The position numbers and the translations under genes were made by a program. 64,000 nucleotides of DNA, from the NCBI RefSeq assembly GCF_019880545.1, contig NZ_JAINVW010000003.1, positions 124,001 to 188,000 on the forward strand. Direction: 5' to 3'. Positions 17,819-26,299 of the stretch are shown here, piece after piece (position 1 is the first letter of the stretch; each line of letters opens with the position of its first letter). The notes under the pieces were generated by a model, which saw only the letters and a list, made by a program, of their open reading frames with translations, did no database searches and was not told the DNA's origin. This DNA comes from Flagellimonas meishanensis. Lineage in GTDB: Bacteria > Bacteroidota > Bacteroidia > Flavobacteriales > Flavobacteriaceae.

Positions 17819-18502
17819 GTGCCTTACTTTGAACTAAAAAAGGAGGAACTCACTTTTCCACCGGCCTATTTCGCCGATATCGATGGTCTGCTGGCCGTAG
17901 GGGGAACTATGTCCGTGGAACGCTTGCTCTTGGCCTATAACAGTGGTATTTACTATTGGCACTACCCTTTGAAGCACATCAAGTGGTGGTCGCCCGACCC
18001 CAGGACTGTGATACGGCCAAATTTGTTCGAGCTGTCTCAATCCCGATTGGATTTCCTGACCACAGCGTTTAGGGTAACGGTGGATACCCAATTTGAAAAG
18101 GTACTACGAGCCTGTCAAGAAGAGTATAACACTGAAGGCCAGATGGACAATGGATGGCTTACCGAACGGATGGTGCGCATGTTCAAGGAATTGCATCAAA
18201 TGGGCTACGCCCATTCCGTGGAAATTTGGAATAACCATCAACTAGTGGGCGGATTGTTCGGGATAGCAATAGGAAAACTTTTCTTTGGCGAATATTTGTT
18301 CGAAACGGCGGATAATGCTGCGGAGTTTGCCATACTGTTTTTGATTAAAAAATTAAAAGATGAAGGTTACGTATTGATGGACATGCAAAAGGAAACCTTT
18401 TTCTTTCCAGACATTGAACACGATGAGATTCCGAGATTGGAGTATGTGGACATTTGTAAGGAAAATGTCAAGAAGTATGGCGATGAACTTCCCAAATTTT
18501 AA
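17819..18502 (+). CDS. aat: Aat-like leucyl/phenylalanyl-tRNA-protein transferase
   Basis: 227 residues from a GTG start, 11 bp after hypC. Aat adds Leu or Phe from tRNA to proteins with N-terminal Arg/Lys, marking them for ClpAP. Conserved features: DGLLAVGG near residue 22, WWSPDPR, AHSVEIW, LVGGLFG and the D-x-Q pair (MDMQ) that I recall as catalytic in E. coli. Divergent features: IYYW instead of IFPW, GEYLF instead of GESMF, and FFFPDIEHDEIPR instead of the T-x-HL-x-SLGA-x-xIPR motif. These changes touch the substrate pocket. Its place in the hyp operon suggests either a general N-degron enzyme that moved here or a paralogue with a hydrogenase-related job. Confidence 0.75.
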   Translation: MPYFELKKEELTFPPAYFADIDGLLAVGGTMSVERLLLAYNSGIYYWHYPLKHIKWWSPDPRTVIRPNLFELSQSRLDFLTTAFRVTVDTQFEKVLRACQEEYNTEGQMDNGWLTERMVRMFKELHQMGYAHSVEIWNNHQLVGGLFGIAIGKLFFGEYLFETADNAAEFAILFLIKKLKDEGYVLMDMQKETFFFPDIEHDEIPRLEYVDICKENVKKYGDELPKF

Positions 18503-18519
18503 CCCAAAAAAACAAAACA

Positions 18520-20268
18520 ATGAGCCTTTCCTTCCAAGAACAAATCGAAAATGCCAATGTACTTTTGCAGGAAAACCAACTAGAAAAATCCATTGAAAGC
18601 TATTTGGAAGCCTTAAGGCTTGCCTCTTCCCCGCAACAAAAGGTACACCTGCACAGTGTATTGGGCAGATTATACCAAAAAACAAAAAATCCGAAAGGGG
18701 CACTGTCCCAATTTAAAAGTGCTTTGGAACAAGCCGCGCAATTTGCCGAAGCAATGGATAGTGCTGATAGGGCATCCATCCTTAATAATATGGCGGCGAT
18801 TTATGCCGAAATGGATCATCGGAAAGCGATTGACCATTATAAAGAGGCCATACATTTGTATCAAGGCCTTGTGGGAAATGGCAACAAGGGTTTCCTTCCA
18901 CATCTCGCGAATACCCTTTTTGCAAAGGCGGAGGCACATAACAAAAAGAATGACTTTTACTTCGCAAAAAAAAATTATAAGGAAGCCATTACGGTATACG
19001 AAAGTTTGTCCAATATTGCCTATGAACGTTTAAGGGCAAGTGCTCATCACCAGCTGGGAAATATTTATACGGAAGAATTCAATCTGTTTGATGCAAAAGT
19101 GCATTATGGCAAGGCGCTAACACTTTTCAACAATTTGATTGGGGCGGGAGAGGATGCATTGAAACCCTATTTGGCGGCTGCCCTCAATAATCTGGGAGTC
19201 ACTTTTAAATCGATGGGAGAGCCCGAAAAGGCTCTGGAGCAGTATAACAAGGCCCTTGATGTGTACCATGGACTTTCAGATAAGTCCCCTGAAATTTTTG
19301 AGCCCTATGTGGCAGCTACCTTTAACAGTTTGGGCATATTGTATGCGGAAGTGGGCAATTTTGAAAGGGCCGTGGAGCACATACAACAAGCTGTGGTTAT
19401 CTACAATGGGCTTGCGGACATCAAACCAAGGGAATATACACACTATTTGGCTACCGGATTGCACAACCTGGGACTCTTCCATTTTGAGCTCAAGGAGTAT
19501 GAATTGGCGGGGGACTATTTAAGCCAGGCACTTGAAATAAGAAAAAAACTGGCCATGGAACAGCCCAAAAATTTTGATGCCGATTTTTGTGCCACGGCAT
19601 TGAATTTGGTAGAGTTGTACCAAACCGAAATGGAACGTAAATTGGATTTTGATTACAAGGAGAAAGCGTTGGCCCTGTTGAACGATGTGCAGGTAAGACT
19701 GGAAAGATATGATGCCGAAAGCTCCGTTATCAAGAACATGAAAAGTGACTGTGGGCATTATCTGGATTATTTTGAAGGCATCGATACGGAACAGGTGACC
19801 GTAAATGTGATCATGAAAAGGGTAAATGACCTTTATGAGGAAATAGACGGAACCATCTTGCCAGCCGAGAAGCTGGTTTTTCAGCAGGAGATTACAGCTC
19901 TTTTAAATACAAACTCGGAACACTTCCCTAACAGCACCCGATTGAGGAACGAACTTGTCAATGCCCATACCAATCAGAGCTGGCTCTATTTAAGGCTAAA
20001 GGAGTTCAACAAGGCGGAACGCACAGTCCTGGAGGTCCCAAAGCAAGAACGACAGTCTCTAGCGCTACAATGCAATTTGGCCCATGGTTACCTTTTGCAG
20101 GACCAAATGGACCAAGCCCTGGAAATTTACTGTGGACTAAAGGAACAGACCAATGCAGTGAATGAAAAGTTTATGGATATCGTTCTAAAGGATTTTGAGA
20201 TATTACAAAGGGATGGAATTGATCACAAGGGCTTTGAAGTGGTCAAAAAACTGCTTTCTGTGACTTAA
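18520..20268 (+). CDS. TPR-repeat protein in the hyp operon
   Basis: 582 residues, no signal peptide, so cytoplasmic. Many tetratricopeptide repeats of about 34-50 residues: clear A-x-x-x-LG-x-x-Y and A-x-x-x-Y-x-x-AL patterns from residue 1 to about 350 (e.g. LHSVLGRLY, AALNNLGVTF, ATFNSLGILY, GLHNLGLFH). A more divergent helical half follows. TPR proteins are protein-binding scaffolds. It is last in the operon, 17 bp after the Aat-like gene. Its partner is unknown; a role in hydrogenase assembly is only suggested by position. Confidence 0.75.
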   Translation: MSLSFQEQIENANVLLQENQLEKSIESYLEALRLASSPQQKVHLHSVLGRLYQKTKNPKGALSQFKSALEQAAQFAEAMDSADRASILNNMAAIYAEMDHRKAIDHYKEAIHLYQGLVGNGNKGFLPHLANTLFAKAEAHNKKNDFYFAKKNYKEAITVYESLSNIAYERLRASAHHQLGNIYTEEFNLFDAKVHYGKALTLFNNLIGAGEDALKPYLAAALNNLGVTFKSMGEPEKALEQYNKALDVYHGLSDKSPEIFEPYVAATFNSLGILYAEVGNFERAVEHIQQAVVIYNGLADIKPREYTHYLATGLHNLGLFHFELKEYELAGDYLSQALEIRKKLAMEQPKNFDADFCATALNLVELYQTEMERKLDFDYKEKALALLNDVQVRLERYDAESSVIKNMKSDCGHYLDYFEGIDTEQVTVNVIMKRVNDLYEEIDGTILPAEKLVFQQEITALLNTNSEHFPNSTRLRNELVNAHTNQSWLYLRLKEFNKAERTVLEVPKQERQSLALQCNLAHGYLLQDQMDQALEIYCGLKEQTNAVNEKFMDIVLKDFEILQRDGIDHKGFEVVKKLLSVT

Positions 20269-20330
20269 AATATCCTCGTAAGAGGGCTTAGTAAAGTTTT
20301 AAGGTGAATAGATATTCATAAAGTAAATGC

Positions 20331-21101
20331 CTATTGGATAAGCTCACCTTCCTCCACTAGGATGTCGTAGGAATAACCACTACCAAAATCCCGATTTAGC
20401 CGAACTATGCCGCGCATGGTAATTTTGTCCCCCTTCTCAATTTCGGTGGCTGAGGTTATCACCAAATCGAAATCGTCCTGGCTTCCATCCTTGAGATGGA
20501 TCCAATTTTTGCCCATAATACCGTTGTTCACCTTTGCACATTCCCCACTCAGTTCTACAACTTTCCCCGCATACTTTTCTGGGTTTTCCACCAAATCGGA
20601 GACCTTTACGGTGCCGTGGTAGAGTCTATCCCTTTCTTCAGTGGAAACCACGGAATTTTTTATAGTCTCCGCTTTTTTGGAAATGTCGTCCATTTTATTG
20701 TTCATAAGACTTTCCCCTCCATGTTTTTTGGGTATCAGGGTGGTGACCAGGTAGATAGTGTCAAAAACCCGTTGGTGCTCTTTACTCTCAAATGCGGTCT
20801 TCATAAGGGCCTCATTATACAGGTAAGCGGTTCCTTCCTCTATAGGCTGTTTTCTTGCGGAAATCCAAAACTCGCGGCCTCCTTCTTCAACCTTAATATA
20901 GATGTATTTACCGGCCGGAAGTATTTCCTTGGCTACCACCTCATGCATTTCAAGATCCACATCGGACCCAAAATGGCCTTTTTGTGGTATTTGCTTTACG
21001 GCAAAAGGTTCCGTGGTTTTTGGACCCATATTACAGCCAGAAAGCAATGAAACAATCAGTACGACAAGAATATACGCTTTATTTTTTATAGGATGATACA
21101 T
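20331..21101 (-). CDS. Lipoprotein with OB-fold-like C-terminal domain
   Basis: 256 residues. Signal with lipobox LLSGC (Cys near 23). The C-terminal ~90 residues (from about HGTVKVSDLVENPEKYAGKV) look like the OB-fold module found in NrfJ-like periplasmic proteins beside cytochrome clusters: a GKVVELSGE strand, a WIHLKDGS strand and a GDKITMRGIV strand. Last gene of the minus-strand cytochrome block, convergent with the TPR gene. The function is not known; binding of a cofactor or helping cytochrome maturation are possibilities. Confidence 0.55.
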   Translation of the reverse strand: MYHPIKNKAYILVVLIVSLLSGCNMGPKTTEPFAVKQIPQKGHFGSDVDLEMHEVVAKEILPAGKYIYIKVEEGGREFWISARKQPIEEGTAYLYNEALMKTAFESKEHQRVFDTIYLVTTLIPKKHGGESLMNNKMDDISKKAETIKNSVVSTEERDRLYHGTVKVSDLVENPEKYAGKVVELSGECAKVNNGIMGKNWIHLKDGSQDDFDLVITSATEIEKGDKITMRGIVRLNRDFGSGYSYDILVEEGELIQ

Positions 21102-21143
21102 ATTTATACAATTGGGTTGCGGGCATTTAGAACCGCTGGTTTG

Positions 21144-22364
21144 TTAGAGTAGGTTTGCCTGTTGTTCAATCAGAACATCCATTTTTTTGGGTGGTAATTG
21201 TCCCTCTCCGTGCATTACCAACTTTCGGATGACCCTATCGGTGATCAATTTGATTTTTCCTTCATCCATCGGTCCTTGTTGCATCCTTAAATATCTTTTT
21301 ATTTTTTGGTTCAATGTTATTTTATACTCGCCGAGCAATTCCCTCAACGGGGCTTCTTGGTACCATTTTTTGAATTCGGACAGTTCCTCTTCCTTGATGG
21401 CATTGACCTGGTTTATAGCGGCCAACCTTTTTTCGCGATTTTCTTCCAATTCCGTGGAAATGGTATCGAGGTCATAAAACATGGTTTCAACAGGGTCATT
21501 CAAACCTGGGTCGATGTTTCCGGGCAGTGCAAGGTCAATAAGCATTCTGGTCTTCTCGGTTCCGCTGATTTTAGTGATAAGATTGGGACAATTGCTTGCC
21601 GCACTGATGATTACATCAAAGTTCTCAAAATCGTTGGAGAGAACTTTCTCCCAATCGTACCAATCTCCAAGGTATCTATCCGTCAACATTAGTGCTTTGC
21701 TTTTGGTTCGATTGCTGATGAAAATATGCTCAAAACCAAACTTGACATTGTATTTGAACAGTTGCTTGACAATATCACCGGCACCCACGAACAATAGTTT
21801 TTTCTCATTTACCGCAGTCTTCCCAAAGGTGTCCACAATCATCTTGAGTGCTTTGTATGCTGCTGATGTGGTGCCATCCCTGAACAATGTTTCATTGCGG
21901 ATTCTTTTATGGGTCCTAAATACCGTTTGCATGGCGCGCTCCAACAAGGAACCCTGTAGGCTATGGGCAATTGCCAATTGATAGGCCTTTTTGACCTGAC
22001 ACACGATTTCGGCATCTCCCAATACCTTGGAAACCAATCCAGAGGAAACCTCCAACAAGTGTCTTACCGATGTTTCGGTGGAATCGCTTGTGGTGAAAAG
22101 TTGCTCATTATCGGATGATTCCTCTCCCAAAAGATGCGAAACCATGAAGCGCAGTAGCGAAGTTGCAGACGTAGCTTCTGCTTCAAAATAAACCTCTGTT
22201 CTGTTGCATGTAACCAAGAGAAGCAGTCCCGAGATGTCCGGGAAACGGTTGCGCAACAGTGCCATTACCTCTTCCTTTTGGTCATGGGCAATGTAAAACT
22301 TCTCCCGTTGCCTGACGGAAGCCGTCTTATGTGAAATACTTATATAACGCAGTATCTTGGCCAT
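21144..22364 (-). CDS. hemA: Glutamyl-tRNA reductase, divergent copy
   Basis: 406 residues. Makes glutamate-1-semialdehyde, the first committed step of tetrapyrrole (heme) synthesis. It has the catalytic Cys in TCNRTEVY, the GDAEIVCQVKKAY motif (GE-x-QI-x-QVK in the consensus), VFRTHKRIRNET and a Rossmann VGAGDIV segment. The sequence differs clearly from the flavobacterial housekeeping HemA as I remember it, so it may be a second copy that supplies heme for the cytochromes around it. Whether another hemA exists cannot be seen here. Confidence 0.85.
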   Translation of the reverse strand: MAKILRYISISHKTASVRQREKFYIAHDQKEEVMALLRNRFPDISGLLLLVTCNRTEVYFEAEATSATSLLRFMVSHLLGEESSDNEQLFTTSDSTETSVRHLLEVSSGLVSKVLGDAEIVCQVKKAYQLAIAHSLQGSLLERAMQTVFRTHKRIRNETLFRDGTTSAAYKALKMIVDTFGKTAVNEKKLLFVGAGDIVKQLFKYNVKFGFEHIFISNRTKSKALMLTDRYLGDWYDWEKVLSNDFENFDVIISAASNCPNLITKISGTEKTRMLIDLALPGNIDPGLNDPVETMFYDLDTISTELEENREKRLAAINQVNAIKEEELSEFKKWYQEAPLRELLGEYKITLNQKIKRYLRMQQGPMDEGKIKLITDRVIRKLVMHGEGQLPPKKMDVLIEQQANLL

Positions 22365-22439
22365 CTGATTTTTTTTGTTTTCTTGTCACAATATGGTATT
22401 GCAAACAGGCATTATTTGAACACTCTTCCCGCCTGTGTG

Positions 22440-22838
22440 CTATTCTTCCATGGTCCTCATGTAATTCACGATAAGCCATCTGTCCTCATCATCGGGCATC
22501 TTTTTGGTATATTCTGGCATATCGTTTCTACCAAAGGAAGTTTTGTAAAACAGCTCTCCGTCAGTCTGTGCCTGAAATTCCGATGTTGAAAAGTCTCCCA
22601 AGTCACCTTTTTGATCTGCAGCTTTTGGGCCATCCCCATAGCCTTCTTTTCCATGGCACGATTTACAGTGCTTGCTGTACAGGGCTTTTCCAATATCAAG
22701 GTCAACGGAAGGGTCGGTTGGGTTTTTCATGTTCACATATTTTTCGGGAACCACCCATTCTTCCTGCACAGTGGCATTAAAGGAAAAGTAGATAGAGGCC
22801 AGAAGACCAATGATAATTGTTGTTAGAATTGCTTTCAT
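22440..22838 (-). CDS. Monoheme cytochrome c, periplasmic
   Basis: 132 residues. N-terminal hydrophobic signal or anchor (about 4-22), then a class I cytochrome c domain with CKSCHG (heme attachment) and a likely Met ligand in FGRNDMPEY. It ends in a VNYMRTMEE helix typical of the fold. Likely soluble or anchored electron shuttle in the periplasm. Downstream of the NrfD and anchored beta-sandwich genes. Confidence 0.85.
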   Translation of the reverse strand: MKAILTTIIIGLLASIYFSFNATVQEEWVVPEKYVNMKNPTDPSVDLDIGKALYSKHCKSCHGKEGYGDGPKAADQKGDLGDFSTSEFQAQTDGELFYKTSFGRNDMPEYTKKMPDDEDRWLIVNYMRTMEE

Positions 22839-22849
22839 TTTTAGAGATA

Positions 22850-23722
22850 TTAAGATTTAGAAATTTTATATAGATTTCGAATTAAATACAATATTGGCCC
22901 CCAAGTGGCAATAACCAAAAAGAGGGTAAAAAACAGAATGAAAATGGGGGTTTCGCTTCGTGGTCCCCACAGGGTCCTTTCATCAAATGTTGATTCTTCA
23001 ACGATTGGGACTCCGTAGGGAGCATTTGCTATCGCCTTGACCGTGCCATAATCATCACTATCGCTTAGAACGACCTCTAGATTAAGATTGCCATCCAATC
23101 CGGGAATTCCCCCTTCAACAGGGACAAGAATTGTGCCCTCTTCATCGGTATAATTGAATTCCTCACCAATGGGCAAAGGCCGTAGCAAGCGTTGGACCTG
23201 TACTTTCAAGTTGCTTTCCGCTATCGGAATGCCACTTACGGCATCGGTCAAAGTTGCTTCTATGTAATTCACACTATCCCTCGTGACCAGGTTGGTTCTG
23301 ATGTCGGCATCCTTAAAACTAACAGTCTTTGATGCCCTCTTAAAACCATCGTTGCCCTCAAATGCAACACCAATGGTATAGGTATCTGTTGAGTCTGCCT
23401 TAATCCGATCTAAGGACGGTAGGAGAAACCGGCTTTTCCCACTCATGTTGGTCTTGGTAGTGCCCAAGGGAAACTCCTCATCCTCAAATTCATAATAAAC
23501 TTCTAAATCTATATGTGGCACATCGGTCATCTGGTTGTCTATTCTGGAAATTGCCTTAATATCCAAATAGCTCTGTTCGCCCATGACCTTTATATAGTCC
23601 ACTTTTAATCTAACAGTGTTCTTTTTTGCCTTTTGTGCATGCAGACCTTGATGGTGCACTGGGAAAAGGAACATTCCCAAACAAACCAAGAAAATAAGAT
23701 ATAAGTAACCTGCACTTTTCAT
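22850..23722 (-). CDS. Secreted beta-sandwich protein with C-terminal membrane anchor
   Basis: 290 residues from the ATG at 23722, which overlaps the nrfD stop as ATGA and starts a signal peptide (MKSAGYLYLIFLVCLGMFLF). The open frame reaches 80 codons further upstream but that part lies inside nrfD and is not likely translated. The mature part shows repeated beta-strand patterns and GKSRFLLPS, SNLKVQVQR segments of Ig-like domains. Near the end is a single helix (PIFILFFTLFLVIATWGPIL) and a basic tail. No heme motif. Probably a periplasmic domain tethered to the inner membrane as an accessory part of the redox complex. Confidence 0.55.
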   Translation of the reverse strand: MKSAGYLYLIFLVCLGMFLFPVHHQGLHAQKAKKNTVRLKVDYIKVMGEQSYLDIKAISRIDNQMTDVPHIDLEVYYEFEDEEFPLGTTKTNMSGKSRFLLPSLDRIKADSTDTYTIGVAFEGNDGFKRASKTVSFKDADIRTNLVTRDSVNYIEATLTDAVSGIPIAESNLKVQVQRLLRPLPIGEEFNYTDEEGTILVPVEGGIPGLDGNLNLEVVLSDSDDYGTVKAIANAPYGVPIVEESTFDERTLWGPRSETPIFILFFTLFLVIATWGPILYLIRNLYKISKS

Positions 23723-25035
23723 GATTCCGAACTTTGAAGGGTTGCCGATAAATTCTGTTCGTCCGCGGTCCGCTGTATGGGAACGGCGGGTAAGTATCTT
23801 ACCAATAGTGTTATGATCAACAGTGCCATGGCCAAGGTGGCCACGGTTATGGCCCATTCGTGCATGCTTGGGAAGTAAGAATGCCATGATTCGGGAACCC
23901 CTTGTATGGGTAAAAAAGGTTCTAGCAAGGTGGGGGTGATGATGATATAACGTTTCCACCAAGATGCAATAACCACAATCATACCGATAAAAAACATGGG
24001 CAATGGCTTTCTGCCTTTCTTGAACAGTAGGACTATTATCGGCAAAACAAGGCCAGCAATGGTCACGAACCAGAACAAGGGGGCGTAGTGCCCTGTGAAC
24101 AAGGTGGCCAAATGCACCTCTTCGCCTTTCTTTGCGGTGAATGCAGGGATCAAATACTCATTGATATTGAAATAGAGATAGATCAAACAGGCCAAGGCCA
24201 ACAGTTTTCCCATTTTATCGAAGTGATATTCCGTAATGTAGGCCTCCAGTTTTCTGGCCCTTCTTACCACGTAAATAACCGTTACAAGAGCACCGACGCC
24301 AGCCACAAAGGCCCCCGAAATAAAATAAGGTGCAAAATTGGTGCTGTCCCATCCTGTTCTGTATGTGGTTGAAAACAGCCAGGCATCTATGGTCTGCAAC
24401 AAAATCCCTGCTAGGATGATCAACACCGCTATCACCCGTATTGATTTTGTCTGGATTTCCTTTTGGGCAGCATTGCCAGTCCACTTCAATGATAGTTTTC
24501 CATACCATTTGCTAAGTTTCGGCTTGGTTTTGGAATAATACTTCTGGAGTATTGCAAAATCGGGTAACAAGGGAAAATAAAGCAATAATAGACTGATTAC
24601 CAAAAATGTGGGTATAATGATGACGTCCCAGGTAATGGGAGATTGCAACCTCGCATGTATGAACAAGTTCAGCAATCGATCAGGCCTGGCCATATCTATC
24701 ATGATGGTAATGCCAGCCATGGCAATACAAGCTACTGTAATGATCTCGGCAATCCTAACCAGCGGCGTTCTCCATGCATTGTTCGTCAATCTTAGAATGG
24801 CCACCGTAACGGAACCCACGAAACTTGTGGCAACAAAAAACACAAAATTGGAAATATAGATGCCCCAAAGCGCATAATCACGCATATTGGTCACCACTTG
24901 TCCCTTAACCAGTTGGTCCACATATGCAATGATTCCTATAATGATGAGCAACAATAGCAAACCAATCCAGACAGCCCCAAGCCTTCCGAACTTTCGGGGT
25001 GCCAAATCCTGTACTATCACATCATGATTTTTCAT
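23719..25035 (-). CDS. NrfD/PsrC-type membrane quinone oxidoreductase subunit
   Basis: 438 residues, about nine membrane helices. The SVTVAILRLTNNAWRTPLVRIAE and MARPDRLLNLF segments are typical of the larger NrfD proteins (ActC, PsrC, HybB). It binds quinone and exchanges electrons with a ferredoxin partner. The ferredoxin gene directly precedes it and overlaps by 4 bp (ATGA). The usual molybdopterin catalytic partner is missing in this cluster. Confidence 0.85.
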   Translation of the reverse strand: MKNHDVIVQDLAPRKFGRLGAVWIGLLLLLIIIGIIAYVDQLVKGQVVTNMRDYALWGIYISNFVFFVATSFVGSVTVAILRLTNNAWRTPLVRIAEIITVACIAMAGITIMIDMARPDRLLNLFIHARLQSPITWDVIIIPTFLVISLLLLYFPLLPDFAILQKYYSKTKPKLSKWYGKLSLKWTGNAAQKEIQTKSIRVIAVLIILAGILLQTIDAWLFSTTYRTGWDSTNFAPYFISGAFVAGVGALVTVIYVVRRARKLEAYITEYHFDKMGKLLALACLIYLYFNINEYLIPAFTAKKGEEVHLATLFTGHYAPLFWFVTIAGLVLPIIVLLFKKGRKPLPMFFIGMIVVIASWWKRYIIITPTLLEPFLPIQGVPESWHSYFPSMHEWAITVATLAMALLIITLLVRYLPAVPIQRTADEQNLSATLQSSES

Positions 25036-26000
25036 TCTTTGACCGGTTTTTCTACGGATTGAAATTCAGTAAAATGTTCCATGCCATCCTCGAAATCCAC
25101 CAACCTATCCACTGGTGGCAAATAATATACGCTGGGTTCCGTACCCAAACTTTCCAAAAGACGATAGCCTGCCTTTTCTTCCAAAAGTTTGCTCAATCGA
25201 ACCGTTTCTTCGCCATTGGTCACCGTATCCTCATATTTGTCACCAAAATAGAACACCCCATTTGGGCAGGCGGTAACGCAGTGGGGCAATTCGCCCTCTT
25301 TTACCATGTGCGGACAAAAATCACATTTGTCCACAGTGCCTTTCAGACTTGGCATCCCGGCATATTCCGGGGTGGGTTCTACGCCTGTCATATCTAGGTT
25401 TAGCGTAACTTCTTGCCCGGGATCTCCCCAGTTGAAAACTCGAGTTGAATAGGGGCATGCGGCCATGCAGAAACGGCACCCAATACAACGGTCATTGTCA
25501 ATGAGTACAAGGCCATCCTTTCGCTTGAAGGTAGCATCAACAGGGCATACGGTCACACAGGCCGGTTTGTCGCAATGTTGGCAGGTGGTGGGCATCCAGT
25601 AGGGTGCTGTGTCCTCAGATTCCTGCATTTTGTAGACCTTCATCCATGCATTATCACCGGTTATGTAATGTGCCTTATTACAGGCACTCTGACATTTTAG
25701 GGCATTCTTGCATTTCGCCAGGTCTACTACCATGACAAACTTCCTATTGGGAATACCTTCGCGCACGTTATAGTCCATGCCATGCCGATGGCCCATTTCA
25801 ACTACTTCGGATGAATCTACCTGGATGATGGTACCATCGGTCGTCATGAGTTCCATGGTCTCTCCCGAACCTTCCTCGGCGTTGGCTTTCAGGCTGGTAG
25901 ATAATTTGGACAGTGCAACACCACCAATAGCACTAGCAATACCAATTTTCAGACCCTTGTCCAAAAATTTACGCCGCGACTTTTTGCTGTTGTTTTCCAT
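25032..26000 (-). CDS. Four-cluster ferredoxin subunit (NrfC/DmsB/HybA type), Tat-exported
   Basis: 322 residues. Tat signal SRRKFLDKG at the N-terminus. Cys groups for four [4Fe-4S] clusters: C-x5-C-x3-C (CKNALKCQSAC), C-x2-C-x4-C-x3-CP (CQHCDKPACVTVCP), C-x2-C-x2-C-x3-CP (CIGCRFCMAACP) and C-x2-C-x11-C-x3-CP. This is the electron wire between an NrfD subunit and a periplasmic partner. The 55 residues between the Tat signal and the first Cys group are longer than usual and carry acidic stretches. Confidence 0.9.
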   Translation of the reverse strand: MENNSKKSRRKFLDKGLKIGIASAIGGVALSKLSTSLKANAEEGSGETMELMTTDGTIIQVDSSEVVEMGHRHGMDYNVREGIPNRKFVMVVDLAKCKNALKCQSACNKAHYITGDNAWMKVYKMQESEDTAPYWMPTTCQHCDKPACVTVCPVDATFKRKDGLVLIDNDRCIGCRFCMAACPYSTRVFNWGDPGQEVTLNLDMTGVEPTPEYAGMPSLKGTVDKCDFCPHMVKEGELPHCVTACPNGVFYFGDKYEDTVTNGEETVRLSKLLEEKAGYRLLESLGTEPSVYYLPPVDRLVDFEDGMEHFTEFQSVEKPVKE

Positions 26001-26008
26001 ATTCAGAA

Positions 26009-26299
26009 TTACTTGGATGAACCAGATTTTTTACCTAACCAATCCAAGAAGGTCGTGTTGGAGATATTTTTCTTCACGATTTTGGATTTTTTTAAGGCAC
26101 TGATCTTCACCTTTACCGTGGTGCCATCCGGCCTCAAAAGGGTCTCATAACCATCTTCTCCGATATCTTCCTTGTTTTTATCCCCGGACTGATCATAACC
26201 AACAAATGGAATCAGCAATGTGCTTCCCAAAATGGGCAGGATTCCCCTTCTTGAAATTTTTTTCCCTTTGTCAGGTTTCGATGCCATATTTGTTTTCAT
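26009..26299 (-). CDS. Small Tat-exported protein of unknown function
   Basis: 96 residues. Twin-arginine signal (KKISRRGILPILG, about 14-27) and a hydrophobic core, then about 60 charged, Lys-rich residues without Cys, so no obvious cofactor site. It shares the phrase LRPDGTTVKV with the neighbouring ferredoxin's LMTTDGTIIQVD region, which suggests a related N-terminal segment. Its start overlaps the barrel-gene stop by one base. A small Tat protein without a cofactor may ride out with the ferredoxin. Confidence 0.55.
   Translation of the reverse strand: MKTNMASKPDKGKKISRRGILPILGSTLLIPFVGYDQSGDKNKEDIGEDGYETLLRPDGTTVKVKISALKKSKIVKKNISNTTFLDWLGKKSGSSK

Noticed and set aside
23723-23962. 80-codon N-terminal extension of the beta-sandwich anchor protein
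   Set aside because: It lies inside nrfD in another frame, and the internal ATG overlapping the nrfD stop opens a good signal peptide.
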